Assembly: GCF_011089875.1 (NCBI RefSeq)
Contig: NZ_JAANAS010000094.1
Span: 1 to 64,000 of the forward strand
Origin: Psychroflexus maritimus
GTDB lineage: Bacteria > Bacteroidota > Bacteroidia > Flavobacteriales > Flavobacteriaceae
Length of the DNA stretch: 64,000 nucleotides
Reading direction: 5' to 3'
In this document: piece after piece, positions 17,627 through 26,456 of the stretch
Layout: the number at the start of each line of letters is the position of its first letter
Numbering within the stretch: the stretch's first letter is position 1
Translations under genes and position numbers: made by a program
The notes under the pieces: model-generated
The model's input: the letters and a program-made list of their open reading frames with translations, nothing else
Told to the model about the DNA's origin: nothing
Database searches by the model: none

Positions 17627-19582
17627 TTAGTGCATTCCAATTATTATAAATTCACTACGACGATTTTCTTGATGCTCTTCTTCTGAGCAAGGCACGTCAT
17701 CTTGACAATGATTTATTAATTGATACTCGCCATAACCTTTAGCGGTGATTCGTTCAGGATTAATGCCCTGATTGACAATCCACTGGCGTGTAGATTGAGC
17801 TCTATTTTCAGAAAGTGTTTCATTATACGCTTTAGAAGCCCGTGAATCGGTATGTGAGCCAATTTCAATTTTAATATCTGGGTATTTATTCATTATATCA
17901 ACTACTTTTTGAAGCTCAATCTCAGCATCTGGACGAATATCCCACTGGTCTAAATCGAAATATATTTCTTTAATTTTTAGAATTTTAGCTAAATCTTCAC
18001 CCTCCTTAATATTTTTCTTTCGTTGGTCTAATGGCATTCGTAATGTTTCTAAACCAGATTCATTTTTTAGAGCTATTGATTGTTCTTTAACTTCATAATC
18101 AGGATGAATAGCACGAACATAAAATTGGTCTCCACAAGAAGCTGTTTCTAAGAAATATTCACCTTTTGAATTGGTTTTACCTACCTCAAGTTGTTTTTTA
18201 TTCGCATCAAAAACTAAAACTCTTGTGTTAGGTAGAATTTCTTCAGTTTGGCGGTCAACTACTTTTACTCTCAGGTTTTTTCTACACCCAAATTGAATTT
18301 TCTCTCTTAGTTTAATTCGGTATATATTATCGCTTTTATATTTTCCTTTAGCACGATTTGATGTAAAAAAACCTGTGCGATTCTCATCTAAAATTAAGGC
18401 AAAATCATCTAGTTGACTATTTAGTGGCTTTCCTAAATTCATTAGCTGAAAGATTCCTTGTTCAGATTTTTTAGCGGCAAACAAATCTAATCCACCAAGA
18501 CCAGGATGACCATCTGAAGAAAAATATAAGATTTCATCAAATGCTATAAAAGGAAAACTTTCTCTTCCTTCGGTATTAATTTCTGGACCTAAATTTTCTG
18601 GTTCTCCTAAATTTCCATCTTCTAAAATTTCGACCTTATATAAATCAGATTTTCCAAAACCACCAGGCCGATTCGATGCAAAATACAAGAATTTTTCATT
18701 TGGAGAAAGTGCTGGGTGAGCGGTGCTAAATTCGTCTGAATTGATAGTAAGTTCTTCTATATTTGCCCATTGATTATTAATTAATTCAGCTTTAAAAACT
18801 TTCAACAAAACAACACCTTCTTTATTTCTTCCCACCAACTTATTGTGGTAATTGTTTCTTGTGAAATACATAGTTTTTCCGTCTTTAGTAAAGGCTGGAG
18901 TAGATTCATGATAAGAAGACACTAATTCTTCAGCAAAAAGACGCGGATTTTTAAGACGTTTATTTCGGCCTTCTATATCGGCTACATAAAACTTGGTAAA
19001 AGGCCGATTATTCCACTTATGAATTCGTTTTTTATACCAACCCGTATCTCTAGCTGAAGTAAAAACAACCTGGTCTTTATAATAAGCCGGTCCATAATCT
19101 GACTCCGTTGAATTTACCCTTACAAAGCCTACCTCAAATAAACCGGAATTAGCTTCTATAATTTGTTGATAATCTTTTTGTTCTATGGCTCGTATGCCTC
19201 GTGAATCAGATTGATCTAAAAGGTGAAATTCGTTGAGTAATTTTTCTGCTTCGGTATAGCGTTTTACAGATTTTAAGGTATGCGCGTACCTAAAATAATC
19301 TTCTTTGGTTAATTCTATCTTATCTTTACGTCTAAAAACCCTTCGGTAATAAGGAAATGCTTTTTTGTATTCGGCTTGCTTATAATAAGCTTCTGCATTT
19401 GTTTTGAGCCAATTTAATGGTACTTTTCCTTTGTGGATTAGCTTTTCAAAAACTTCAGTAGCATCTGCAAATTCAAGTGCTTCATAATGGTCAAAAGCCT
19501 TTTTCTCCATTACTTTCTGCGCTTTAACTTGTACAGAAAAAAGAAGTAAAATTAAGACCAATATGTTGAAACTTTTTTTCAT
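17627..19582 (-). CDS. OmpA-family protein with TPR and PD40 repeats (PorE-like)
   Basis: The 651-aa product has a signal peptide (1-21), helical TPR-like repeats (about 25-145), a WD40-like PD40 beta-propeller region (about 155-430, with YFTRNNYH, LYFASNRPGGFGKSDLY and YFSSDGHPGLGGLDLF), a carboxypeptidase-regulatory-like domain (about 445-520) and a C-terminal OmpA peptidoglycan-binding domain (about 540-648, with SHTDSRAS and NETLSENRAQ). This order is that of Porphyromonas PorE, a type IX secretion component that anchors the machinery to peptidoglycan. Flavobacteria have several such paralogues, so the exact role is open. It is the last gene of the operon, starting directly after the PorP-like stop codon. 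Confidence 0.85.
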   Translation of the reverse strand: MKKSFNILVLILLLFSVQVKAQKVMEKKAFDHYEALEFADATEVFEKLIHKGKVPLNWLKTNAEAYYKQAEYKKAFPYYRRVFRRKDKIELTKEDYFRYAHTLKSVKRYTEAEKLLNEFHLLDQSDSRGIRAIEQKDYQQIIEANSGLFEVGFVRVNSTESDYGPAYYKDQVVFTSARDTGWYKKRIHKWNNRPFTKFYVADIEGRNKRLKNPRLFAEELVSSYHESTPAFTKDGKTMYFTRNNYHNKLVGRNKEGVVLLKVFKAELINNQWANIEELTINSDEFSTAHPALSPNEKFLYFASNRPGGFGKSDLYKVEILEDGNLGEPENLGPEINTEGRESFPFIAFDEILYFSSDGHPGLGGLDLFAAKKSEQGIFQLMNLGKPLNSQLDDFALILDENRTGFFTSNRAKGKYKSDNIYRIKLREKIQFGCRKNLRVKVVDRQTEEILPNTRVLVFDANKKQLEVGKTNSKGEYFLETASCGDQFYVRAIHPDYEVKEQSIALKNESGLETLRMPLDQRKKNIKEGEDLAKILKIKEIYFDLDQWDIRPDAEIELQKVVDIMNKYPDIKIEIGSHTDSRASKAYNETLSENRAQSTRQWIVNQGINPERITAKGYGEYQLINHCQDDVPCSEEEHQENRRSEFIIIGMH

Positions 19583-20536
19583 TTAAAAAAACCGGGGTGA
19601 TATAATTTTTCCTTCTTTATTTAATAATTCAAATCTAATAAAAAGTTCATGACTTCCTGAGTTATACTTTTTTAATGGCGTAGTTTCGATGTCGTAAGCA
19701 TAACCAACAAAAAAACGATCATTAATCTGCCAGCCAGCTAAAGCTGAAAAAGCAGCACTCCAACGGTAGGCGGTTCCTAGAACAAACTCATCAAACAATC
19801 TAAAATTAGCTGAAACATCTACTTGTATTGGCGCTCCTTCTTGAATTTTTGTCATTATAGCAGGTTTAAAATCTAGCGCAGGAGACAACTCAAAAACATA
19901 ACCTCCAATGGCGTAGAAAGTCATTCGTTCTGGCCGCACAGCTAGCGATTCGTCATTGCTTAAAAGTTGACGGTCAAAAAACATAGGAACCGATAGACCA
20001 ATGTAAGCTTTTTCTGAATGCAAATATAAACCTGCACCAAGATTAGCACTAAACTCACTATTTACAGGCTGCAATAATGGATCGGCAGGGATTTCAGGAT
20101 TTAACCTACCGGGACTTAAGCTGAATAATTGAGCGGTAGTCTTTACCCCCATAGAAAGCTGATAATCTTGGTTTAACTGAAGTGAATATGACAAATCTAC
20201 TGAAATTAAATTTTCATCTATAGGGCCAATTCTATCATTTACTACACTCAACCCAAGACCTAATTTTGACTCCTTTAAAGGTGTATGAATTGCAAAATTA
20301 TTAGTTACCGGAGCATTACTCATTCCCACCCATTGATTTCGATGTAAAGCAAAAGCACTTAACATTCCACGAGAACCAGCATAAGCTGGATTTATACTCA
20401 TGGTATTGTACATGTATTGCGTATATTGTGGCTGTTGTTGTGCCGATAACTTTAAATTGAAACCAAACAACAGTAAAACTAAACACAAAATTTGTGTTGA
20501 TTTAAAATTCTTTATATACGGTATAACTTCAATCAA
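19583..20536 (-). CDS. PorP/SprF-family type IX secretion membrane protein
   Basis: The 317-aa product has a signal peptide (cleavage after LSA, about residue 32) and the PorP/SprF hallmark QQPQYTQYMYNTMSINPAYAGSRG directly after it (given here only as the start QQPQYTQYMY and the core NPAYAG). The rest is a beta-barrel pattern ending in aromatic-rich FELLNKEGKIISPRFF. PorP/SprF proteins sit in the outer membrane and are needed to secrete or anchor particular type B cargo; in F. johnsoniae SprF serves SprB. The only usable start is a TTG (20536-20534) that overlaps the TGA of the cargo gene (TTGA), so translation is probably coupled. Confidence 0.9.
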   Translation of the reverse strand: MIEVIPYIKNFKSTQILCLVLLLFGFNLKLSAQQQPQYTQYMYNTMSINPAYAGSRGMLSAFALHRNQWVGMSNAPVTNNFAIHTPLKESKLGLGLSVVNDRIGPIDENLISVDLSYSLQLNQDYQLSMGVKTTAQLFSLSPGRLNPEIPADPLLQPVNSEFSANLGAGLYLHSEKAYIGLSVPMFFDRQLLSNDESLAVRPERMTFYAIGGYVFELSPALDFKPAIMTKIQEGAPIQVDVSANFRLFDEFVLGTAYRWSAAFSALAGWQINDRFFVGYAYDIETTPLKKYNSGSHELFIRFELLNKEGKIISPRFF

Positions 20537-22479
20537 TTTCCTGTGTTAATGTACAAGTCGCCTTGTTTTTTTTGTTTTGCACCTTCTCTATCCAAATATT
20601 CTAAAATATAAAAATAAACTCCTGAAGGTAACCTAGAGTCCTTTCCAATAGTTGCTCGCCCGGTTGATTTTCCATCAAAAACTACCTGTTGATTATCGTA
20701 GTTTTTTTCATCATAAATCTTCACTCCATAACGGTTAAAAATCTGCAATCTATTTTCTGGAAAACACTCAATTCCTTGTATTTTAAAAACATCGTTTATT
20801 CCATCATTATTAGGAGTAATGGCGTTAAACACTTCTAAATTACACTCAGAAAACTCAACGCGTGTGGGTCGGTCATCAAAAAAATTATCAAAATCCGAAG
20901 CATCGCTTACTTGAATATCTAGGGGTGAAAAAGCAAAAATTTGTGCTTGATTAATTACTTCACCACGGTCTAGGTCAATTTGTTGAATGGGGTAATTAGC
21001 AAAAAAAGAAGCGGTATCAGTTTGCCCAACTTGAAGAAAATCAATTTCACCATAAATTTCAATAAAGTCTAATTCATCGTTTAATTCTAAGTCGTATAAA
21101 TCTACATTTCCAGTGTTTTTCACCTCAAAATCATAAACTAAAACTTCATTTAGTTCAGGAGCATAGGGAATATCAGGATTAACTCGAGCCGATTTTATAA
21201 GAGATATGGCTGGATTTTGGGGTAAAATAACAGCCGTACATTCGGGGCAACTTTGCAAATAAAACGGATTATTCTGTGGAATTGGCGTGGGATCAACTGA
21301 AAGCACATTTAAGCTTTGAGAAGATTCTGTAATTGCAGTGGCTTCAGCTTGATTATAAACAACTCCAGTATTAATATCTTCTTGAGTGATGGCATAAAAA
21401 GCTTCAACCGTAAGCGATTCGCCAGACAACAAGCTAGTATTTTCAAGAGGTGGTATTTGTAATTCTTCAGGAAAGCTAAAATCATCAATTTCAATAGAAG
21501 TAAGAAGCTGTTCTCCTAAATTACTCAAAACAAATTCAAATTTAAGTAAATCACCTGGAGTTAGGTATTCTTCATTTTGCATTTCAAAGATTTCACCATC
21601 TTTTGAAAAACTTAAATCAGCTTCCCCAAAGTCGGTAATTAAAGGGTCAAAGATAACACCAGAATCATACGCGGCATCAGCTACATCGGCAATGGCTATT
21701 TTAATAGTATAAGTTTCTCCAAACTGAAGACCTGAAATTTGCGATTCTATAATTTCAGTAATTCCATTGTATTCTGCATGAACAGGAAATGGTCCAGGTT
21801 GCGGATTGGTATTTGAGGAGCCATCATTTACATGGCCATTATTGATGTACAGGTTGGTTTGCGACAAATCTGCTGGAGAGCCATCGCTATTTGAACCTAA
21901 AACACCACCGTTCACAAAATTGACTGCCGTAGGATTACCCGAAGTTGGAATGGTAGCTACATTTGTTGCATCCTCAAAACCAGGGCCAGAAACAAAAATT
22001 GCAAAGACGTCATTAAATTGACTTCCTACCCAATTGGGATATTCTTCTGAACCAAATTGGTAGCGAAATTTAATCTGATTAACTGTTGGACTTTGAATTT
22101 CAACATCAAATTGATAAATTACCACATCAAAAACAGCTAACGAATCAATGTTTCTTAAATCGTCATCTAAGTAAGGTGTATGTATATTGCTTGTAACTGC
22201 TTGCGAATTATTATTACTAAGATCAAATTCAATATTCCCTGTAGAAAAAGCAATTCCTTGATCAATTGAAAGGTTGGCACCATTTACTCCATCGCTAATT
22301 AGAGCTAACTGTTCATCGCGGTTTCCACTAATTAAAACAGAGTTAGAAATTTGTATTCCTTCAGTTTGAAAAAAATTATCAATTGCTTCATTTGTTGGGC
22401 CTAATTCAAAAGTTGATTGAGCCTGCAGCTCTAGAGCAAGACAAAGAAGTGTTATGAAAAAGAAAGTAATTTTATTCAT
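20533..22479 (-). CDS. secreted adhesin-like protein with T9SS type B C-terminal domain
   Basis: The 648-aa product, read from the ATG at 22479, has a signal peptide (1-20). Residues about 22-285 form a choice-of-anchor-L type domain (FRYQFGSEEYPNWVGSQFND and FDPLITDFGEADL are its landmarks). A middle region carries two CARDB/DUF11-like repeats (ADLSFSKDG... and AISLIKSARV...). The last 95 residues are the gliding-motility C-terminal domain (CHU_C, T9SS type B signal): NAITPNNDGINDVFKIQGI, IFNRYGVKIYD, LPSGVYFYIL. Such proteins are exported by the type IX system and stay at the surface or are released. The PorP/SprF partner follows immediately, as for SprB-SprF. An upstream in-frame TTG at 22488 is unlikely as a start. 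Confidence 0.88.
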   Translation of the reverse strand: MNKITFFFITLLCLALELQAQSTFELGPTNEAIDNFFQTEGIQISNSVLISGNRDEQLALISDGVNGANLSIDQGIAFSTGNIEFDLSNNNSQAVTSNIHTPYLDDDLRNIDSLAVFDVVIYQFDVEIQSPTVNQIKFRYQFGSEEYPNWVGSQFNDVFAIFVSGPGFEDATNVATIPTSGNPTAVNFVNGGVLGSNSDGSPADLSQTNLYINNGHVNDGSSNTNPQPGPFPVHAEYNGITEIIESQISGLQFGETYTIKIAIADVADAAYDSGVIFDPLITDFGEADLSFSKDGEIFEMQNEEYLTPGDLLKFEFVLSNLGEQLLTSIEIDDFSFPEELQIPPLENTSLLSGESLTVEAFYAITQEDINTGVVYNQAEATAITESSQSLNVLSVDPTPIPQNNPFYLQSCPECTAVILPQNPAISLIKSARVNPDIPYAPELNEVLVYDFEVKNTGNVDLYDLELNDELDFIEIYGEIDFLQVGQTDTASFFANYPIQQIDLDRGEVINQAQIFAFSPLDIQVSDASDFDNFFDDRPTRVEFSECNLEVFNAITPNNDGINDVFKIQGIECFPENRLQIFNRYGVKIYDEKNYDNQQVVFDGKSTGRATIGKDSRLPSGVYFYILEYLDREGAKQKKQGDLYINTGN

Positions 22480-22638
22480 ACTATTCAAAATTCAATACAA
22501 ACATAATTAAATCACAAAAGTATTTCGGTAAAAGCTTGATGTTTTTTTAAGTATAATAATTAAATCTTGAGAAAATACGAAAAAAGCAATAGGTTTTGTT
22601 AAGTTTTCTTAAAGGATTTCAATAAAATAAATAATAGC

Positions 22639-22668
22639 TTGGTTTTCAATATTTAAACTGTAGTTTTG
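22639..22668 (+). promoter_or_regulatory. promoter of the FKBP gene
   Basis: TTG (22639-22641), a 19-nt spacer and TAGTTTTG (22661-22668) are an exact match to the Bacteroidota consensus. The start codon lies 50 bp downstream. Confidence 0.75.
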
Positions 22669-22718
22669 CAAGGAATTTCAGTAATAACTGAATATTTTAA
22701 ACATTGAAAAATTAATTT

Positions 22719-23147
22719 ATGAGTCAAGTTAAAGAAAAAGACACAGTTAAAGTACATTACACGGGAAAACTTTCAGACGGGCAAGTTTTTGATAGTTCAC
22801 TTGAGCGTGAGCCATTAGAATTTACCTTAGGTGAAGGAATGTTAATTCCAGGCTTTGAAAAAGCGGTTATCGACATGAAAGTTAGCGAAAAAAAGACGGT
22901 AAGCATTCCTAAAGATGAAGCTTATGGAGAAAAATTAGATGATTTATTTCAAAAAGTTGATAAAGCTCAATTACCTGAAGAAATTAAGCCGGAAGTTGGA
23001 ATGGGCTTAGTTTCTAAAAACCCTGATGGTTCTGAAAGACAATTGAGAGTGGCAGCAGTAAACGATGACCATATTATTGTTGATGCCAATCACCCATTAG
23101 CAGGACATGATTTAGTATTTGATTTAGAATTAGTTGAAATCAAGTAA
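22719..23147 (+). CDS. FKBP-type peptidyl-prolyl isomerase (SlyD-like)
   Basis: The 142-aa product has the FKBP core split by an insert-in-flap domain, as in SlyD: VKVHYTGKLSDGQVFDSS, then LGEGMLIPGFEKAV, the insert (about residues 70-120, AYGEKLDDLFQKV to the VVDANHPLAGHDLVF-like block) and the closing strand FDLELVEIK. It lacks the His-rich metal-binding tail of E. coli SlyD and any signal peptide, so it should act in the cytoplasm as a folding catalyst and chaperone. It is a single gene with a consensus promoter and a strong terminator shared with the convergent fasciclin gene. Confidence 0.9.
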   Translation: MSQVKEKDTVKVHYTGKLSDGQVFDSSLEREPLEFTLGEGMLIPGFEKAVIDMKVSEKKTVSIPKDEAYGEKLDDLFQKVDKAQLPEEIKPEVGMGLVSKNPDGSERQLRVAAVNDDHIIVDANHPLAGHDLVFDLELVEIK

Positions 23148-23167
23148 TTTTAATTACAAATCAATAT

Positions 23168-23207
23168 AAAAAAATCCCGAGTAATAATTAGTTACTCGGG
23201 ATTTTTT
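23168..23207. terminator. bidirectional terminator between FKBP and fasciclin genes
   Basis: AAAATCCCGAGTAA (23171-23184) and TTACTCGGGATTTT (23192-23205) form a perfect stem with a 7-nt loop, flanked by A and T runs. It serves the FKBP gene on the plus strand and the fasciclin gene on the minus strand. Confidence 0.9.
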
Positions 23208-23226
23208 AATTCAATAAAACAAATTA

Positions 23227-23736
23227 CTAAGGTAATAAGACCGTGTCTATAACATGTATAACACCATTAGTTGCGTTTAAGTTGGCAGCTACTACAGTAG
23301 CCACATTTCCTTTTGCATCTGCTATCTTAACTAAATCTCCTTCTAAGGAAAAATTTAAAGATTCTCCACCAACAGTTTCAACAGAAGCAGAACCGCCCCC
23401 ATCTTTAATGGCTTTAACAACATCTTTAGCATTTAGTTTTCCAGCAATAACATGGAAATTTAAAACCATTTGAAGCTTATATTTGTTATCGGGCTTTAAA
23501 AGGTAATCAACTGTACCCGCTGGTAAAGCTTCAAAAGCAGCATTTGTTGGAGCAAATACCGTAAAAGGCCCTTCAGCTTGAAGTGTTTCAACTAAATCAC
23601 CAGCTTTTACAGCGGTAACTAAAGTAGTATGGTCTTCAGAAGCCATTACTGTTTCAACAATATTTTTGTTTTGGCTGAAACCAAAACTAACTACTAATAC
23701 AATTAGCAAACTTGATAGTACATTTTTAATCATCAT
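23227..23736 (-). CDS. secreted fasciclin-domain protein
   Basis: The 169-aa product from the ATG at 23736 (MMIKNVLSS; another ATG follows directly) has a signal peptide ending in SFGFSQ and a single fasciclin (FAS1) domain: TTLVTAVKAGDLVETLQ, GPFTVFAPTNAAFEALPAG, then LNFHVIAGKL and the closing ATNGVIHVIDTVLLP. FAS1 domains mediate cell adhesion or ligand binding. There is no lipobox or anchor, so it should be periplasmic or secreted. A TTG codon at 23757 is in frame but probably not used. Single gene, downstream of the ccoG operon by 120 bp and with its own upstream gap. Confidence 0.88.
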   Translation of the reverse strand: MMIKNVLSSLLIVLVVSFGFSQNKNIVETVMASEDHTTLVTAVKAGDLVETLQAEGPFTVFAPTNAAFEALPAGTVDYLLKPDNKYKLQMVLNFHVIAGKLNAKDVVKAIKDGGGSASVETVGGESLNFSLEGDLVKIADAKGNVATVVAANLNATNGVIHVIDTVLLP

Positions 23737-23880
23737 AACTTTTTTATTTTCAAACAAAGATTGGACTATTTCTCAAAGACACTAAGTGAATTGATAAAGA
23801 ATTAACTATTTTAACCTAGAGTAAATAATTGTTTTACTTAAAATCTACAATTTCACAAAAGTAAGTTTGAATAAAAAGCA

Positions 23881-25299
23881 TTAATTAAAGCTCCTAGGTC
23901 CCATAAAATTAGCTGTAGTTGTTTCAATTAATTCATCTCTATTATATATTCCTATTTTAAGCTTTGTTTTATTTCCCTCTAACTCATGAGGGTGAACATT
24001 AATAAACAAACTACCTTCGCTCATGCCCTGCTCTGGAACACTTTCATAATCATTTTTAACTAATTTCACTTCTCCAGTATGAGAAATTAATCGAAAATTT
24101 AAAGAGTCTATTTGACGTGTTGTTTTATTAACCAATTTATAGGTATATACATTCCTTAACGCGCCGTCATTCATAGTTTCGTATAAATTACCAGGAAGTC
24201 TTAAAATTCTAGCTTCAACATCACTTCTAATGAACAACAAGCCCACCAATATCCCTGTTAAGATAGTTAATACAGCAGCATAAGCCTTCATTCTTGCGGT
24301 TAGCTGGAACTTTTTACCCTTACTAATGTTATCTTCAGAAGCATACCTAATTAAGCCTTTAGGTTTATTGATACTTTCCATTATGTGGTCACATTCATCA
24401 ATACAAGCAGTGCAATTTACACATTCTAATTGTGTTCCATTACGAATATCAATACCCGTTGGACAAACATGAACACATTGAAAACAATCAATACAATCTC
24501 CATGGCCTAAGGCTTCACGGTCTTCATTTTTTCTAAATTTCTTTCTTCCATTTTCTGCTTCACCCCTAACGTGGTCATAAGCTACAACAACCGATTTTTC
24601 GTCAAGTAAAACACTTTGCATTCTTCCGTAAGGACAAGCTATAATACAAACTTGCTCTCTAAACCAAGCAAAAACAAAATAAAAAACACCTGTGAAAATT
24701 ACCAGCGGAATAAACGTACCTAAATTCTCTGAAGGCTTGGAAGTAATGTTTTCTATAAGTCGATCACTACCAATTAAGTAAGCTAAAAAAACATTTGAAA
24801 TAATAAATGAAATTAAAGCAAAAATAAACCACTTAATACTTCTTTTAGTGATTTTTTCTTTATTCCATTCCATTTTATCCAACTTGCGTTGTTTATTTCT
24901 ATCCCCTTCAATAGCATATTCAATTCTTCTAAATACCATTTCCATAAAGATAGTTTGCGGACAAATCCATCCACAAAATATCCTTCCAAAAGCAACTGTA
25001 AAAAGAGCTATAAAAACCACTAAGATAATCATGGAAATAACAAACAAGTAAAAGTCTTGTGGCCAAAATGGAAATCCAAATATATTGAACCTACGCTCTA
25101 AGACGTTGAACATCAAAAACTGATTTCCATTAATTTTAATAAATGGCGATAAGAGTAAGAAAGTTAATAAAAAATAGCTAACCCATTTCCTATAATCATA
25201 GAATTTACCAGAAGGTTTTTTAGGGTAAACCCAAGCGCGTTTACCATCGTCATCCATGGTTCCTATGCGGTCTCTAAAATTATCTTGATCTTGTTGCAT
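23881..25299 (-). CDS. ccoG: cytochrome c oxidase accessory protein CcoG
   Basis: CcoG is a membrane iron-sulfur protein that helps supply copper to cbb3 oxidase, probably by reducing it. The 472-aa product from the ATG at 25299 has about five membrane segments, the polyferredoxin-like CGWICPQTIFMEMVFRRIE and CIIACPYGRMQ motifs, and two 4Fe-4S clusters (CIDCFQCVHVCP and CVNCTACIDECDH). The FixG C-terminal Ig-like domain fills the last 120 residues. An upstream TTG (25335) is in frame but the ATG gives the usual MQQDQDNFRDRIG opening. It is the last gene of the cbb3 operon. The ccoH gene that often follows is missing: the next gene is the fasciclin gene. Confidence 0.93.
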   Translation of the reverse strand: MQQDQDNFRDRIGTMDDDGKRAWVYPKKPSGKFYDYRKWVSYFLLTFLLLSPFIKINGNQFLMFNVLERRFNIFGFPFWPQDFYLFVISMIILVVFIALFTVAFGRIFCGWICPQTIFMEMVFRRIEYAIEGDRNKQRKLDKMEWNKEKITKRSIKWFIFALISFIISNVFLAYLIGSDRLIENITSKPSENLGTFIPLVIFTGVFYFVFAWFREQVCIIACPYGRMQSVLLDEKSVVVAYDHVRGEAENGRKKFRKNEDREALGHGDCIDCFQCVHVCPTGIDIRNGTQLECVNCTACIDECDHIMESINKPKGLIRYASEDNISKGKKFQLTARMKAYAAVLTILTGILVGLLFIRSDVEARILRLPGNLYETMNDGALRNVYTYKLVNKTTRQIDSLNFRLISHTGEVKLVKNDYESVPEQGMSEGSLFINVHPHELEGNKTKLKIGIYNRDELIETTTANFMGPRSFN

Positions 25300-25371
25300 G
25301 ATTGTTATTATTGAAAAGGCTATGACTAAGAGCAAATCTCATTCCGTCACAGCCTTTATTTATTGAATCAT

Positions 25372-26256
25372 TTATTTTTCTTCTTCCCAAACATCACCCT
25401 GAGGAGCTTTTCCATCGGTAGGTTCATTTTCTTGCAGAGTAAGTGCGTAAGAAGCTACTTGTTGCATTTCTTTTGCAGATAAATCAGATTTCCAAGCTAC
25501 CATTCCTTTGCCAGGTCTTCCTCCTTCACTAATGGTTTTAAAAACATTTTTAATGCCACCGCCTAAAATCCAATACTCATCAGTAAGGTTAGGCCCTATT
25601 CCTCCACCACCGTCAGCTCTGTGACATGCTACACAGTTAGCGGTATAGATTTTTTCTCCTTTTTTTAAATCGGAAGCCTCTTCTAAAAATGTTACATTAT
25701 CTACATTAATAATATCTTCAGCGGTTGCTAAGTAAGCTTCAATTTCTTCTTGAGCCGAAGCTACTTCACGTTCGTATTCTTCAGCTTGAGTGTAATCTCC
25801 AACAACATGGAATCTTACTAAATAAATTATTCCAAATACAATGGTAGCGTAAAATCCATATAGCCACCAGGGCGGAAGTCTATTATCTAATTCTTTAATT
25901 CCATCGTAATCATGGTCTAAAATAATTTCATGTTCTTCTTCAATTTCTTTAGACTTAGTCATACTTTGCATCAGGCTGTTCCAACGTTTCTCTAGGTTTG
26001 AAACTCGGTTTGTTTCAGCCTGGTGATAACGCTTTTTGCCATCCTCTGAAAGAGATTGATAAAGAACATTTTTTAAGGAGGCAATAGAAGCTTCAACAGC
26101 TATGGCAAAAATTAATACAATACCAACAAACACTCCTGCAAAAGGATATTCTAAAACAGCCCATTGCCCAGGTTCTGTTTCCATTAAGTATTCTGTACCT
26201 GCTAGAGCAATTGCCACAAGAACTATAACTCTTAAATATGATGAAAATGTTTTCAT
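25372..26256 (-). CDS. ccoP: cbb3-type cytochrome c oxidase subunit III, CcoP
   Basis: The 294-aa product has two N-terminal membrane segments (about 8-24 and 38-58), the cbb3 N-terminal FixP region with LPPWWLYGFYATIVFG (about 127-142), and one C-terminal cytochrome c domain with the heme site CVACH (208-212) and a late GKGMVAW axial-methionine motif. Proteobacterial CcoP has two heme domains; the single-heme form is the usual one in Bacteroidota. It passes electrons to CcoO/CcoN in the inner membrane. It overlaps the upstream ccoQ gene by 4 bp and ends 72 bp before ccoG. Confidence 0.93.
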   Translation of the reverse strand: MKTFSSYLRVIVLVAIALAGTEYLMETEPGQWAVLEYPFAGVFVGIVLIFAIAVEASIASLKNVLYQSLSEDGKKRYHQAETNRVSNLEKRWNSLMQSMTKSKEIEEEHEIILDHDYDGIKELDNRLPPWWLYGFYATIVFGIIYLVRFHVVGDYTQAEEYEREVASAQEEIEAYLATAEDIINVDNVTFLEEASDLKKGEKIYTANCVACHRADGGGGIGPNLTDEYWILGGGIKNVFKTISEGGRPGKGMVAWKSDLSAKEMQQVASYALTLQENEPTDGKAPQGDVWEEEK

Positions 26257-26444
26257 TGTTCTTTGTTGTTTAAAGGTTCTTCATCGGTTAAAGGTATCTC
26301 ACTTACCTGTTCTATGTATTCTTTTTTTGCGGTTAAAACCCACCAAAACAGAATAACAAAAAAGCTAAAGAAGATGAGCAAGGAGAAGATGGGATATATT
26401 TCAATCCCTTCTATTCCTTCTAAATATTGTTTTGCAAATTTCAT
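26253..26444 (-). CDS. ccoQ: cbb3-type oxidase small subunit, CcoQ-like
   Basis: A 63-aa protein with a single central membrane segment (about residues 18-38, IFSLLIFFSFFVILFWWVL) followed by a charged acidic tail. Position between ccoNO and ccoP, size and topology identify it as the CcoQ/FixQ-type subunit, which stabilises the oxidase. The stop overlaps the ccoP start (ATGA), so the two are translationally coupled. The small-subunit sequence is poorly conserved, so the call leans on context. Confidence 0.85.
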   Translation of the reverse strand: MKFAKQYLEGIEGIEIYPIFSLLIFFSFFVILFWWVLTAKKEYIEQVSEIPLTDEEPLNNKEQ

Positions 26445-26456
26445 TGTGCTTTGATT

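Noticed and set aside
25372-26256. CcoP with a single heme site as a truncated subunit
   Set aside because: The single-heme form is standard in Bacteroidota; the gene is complete at both ends.
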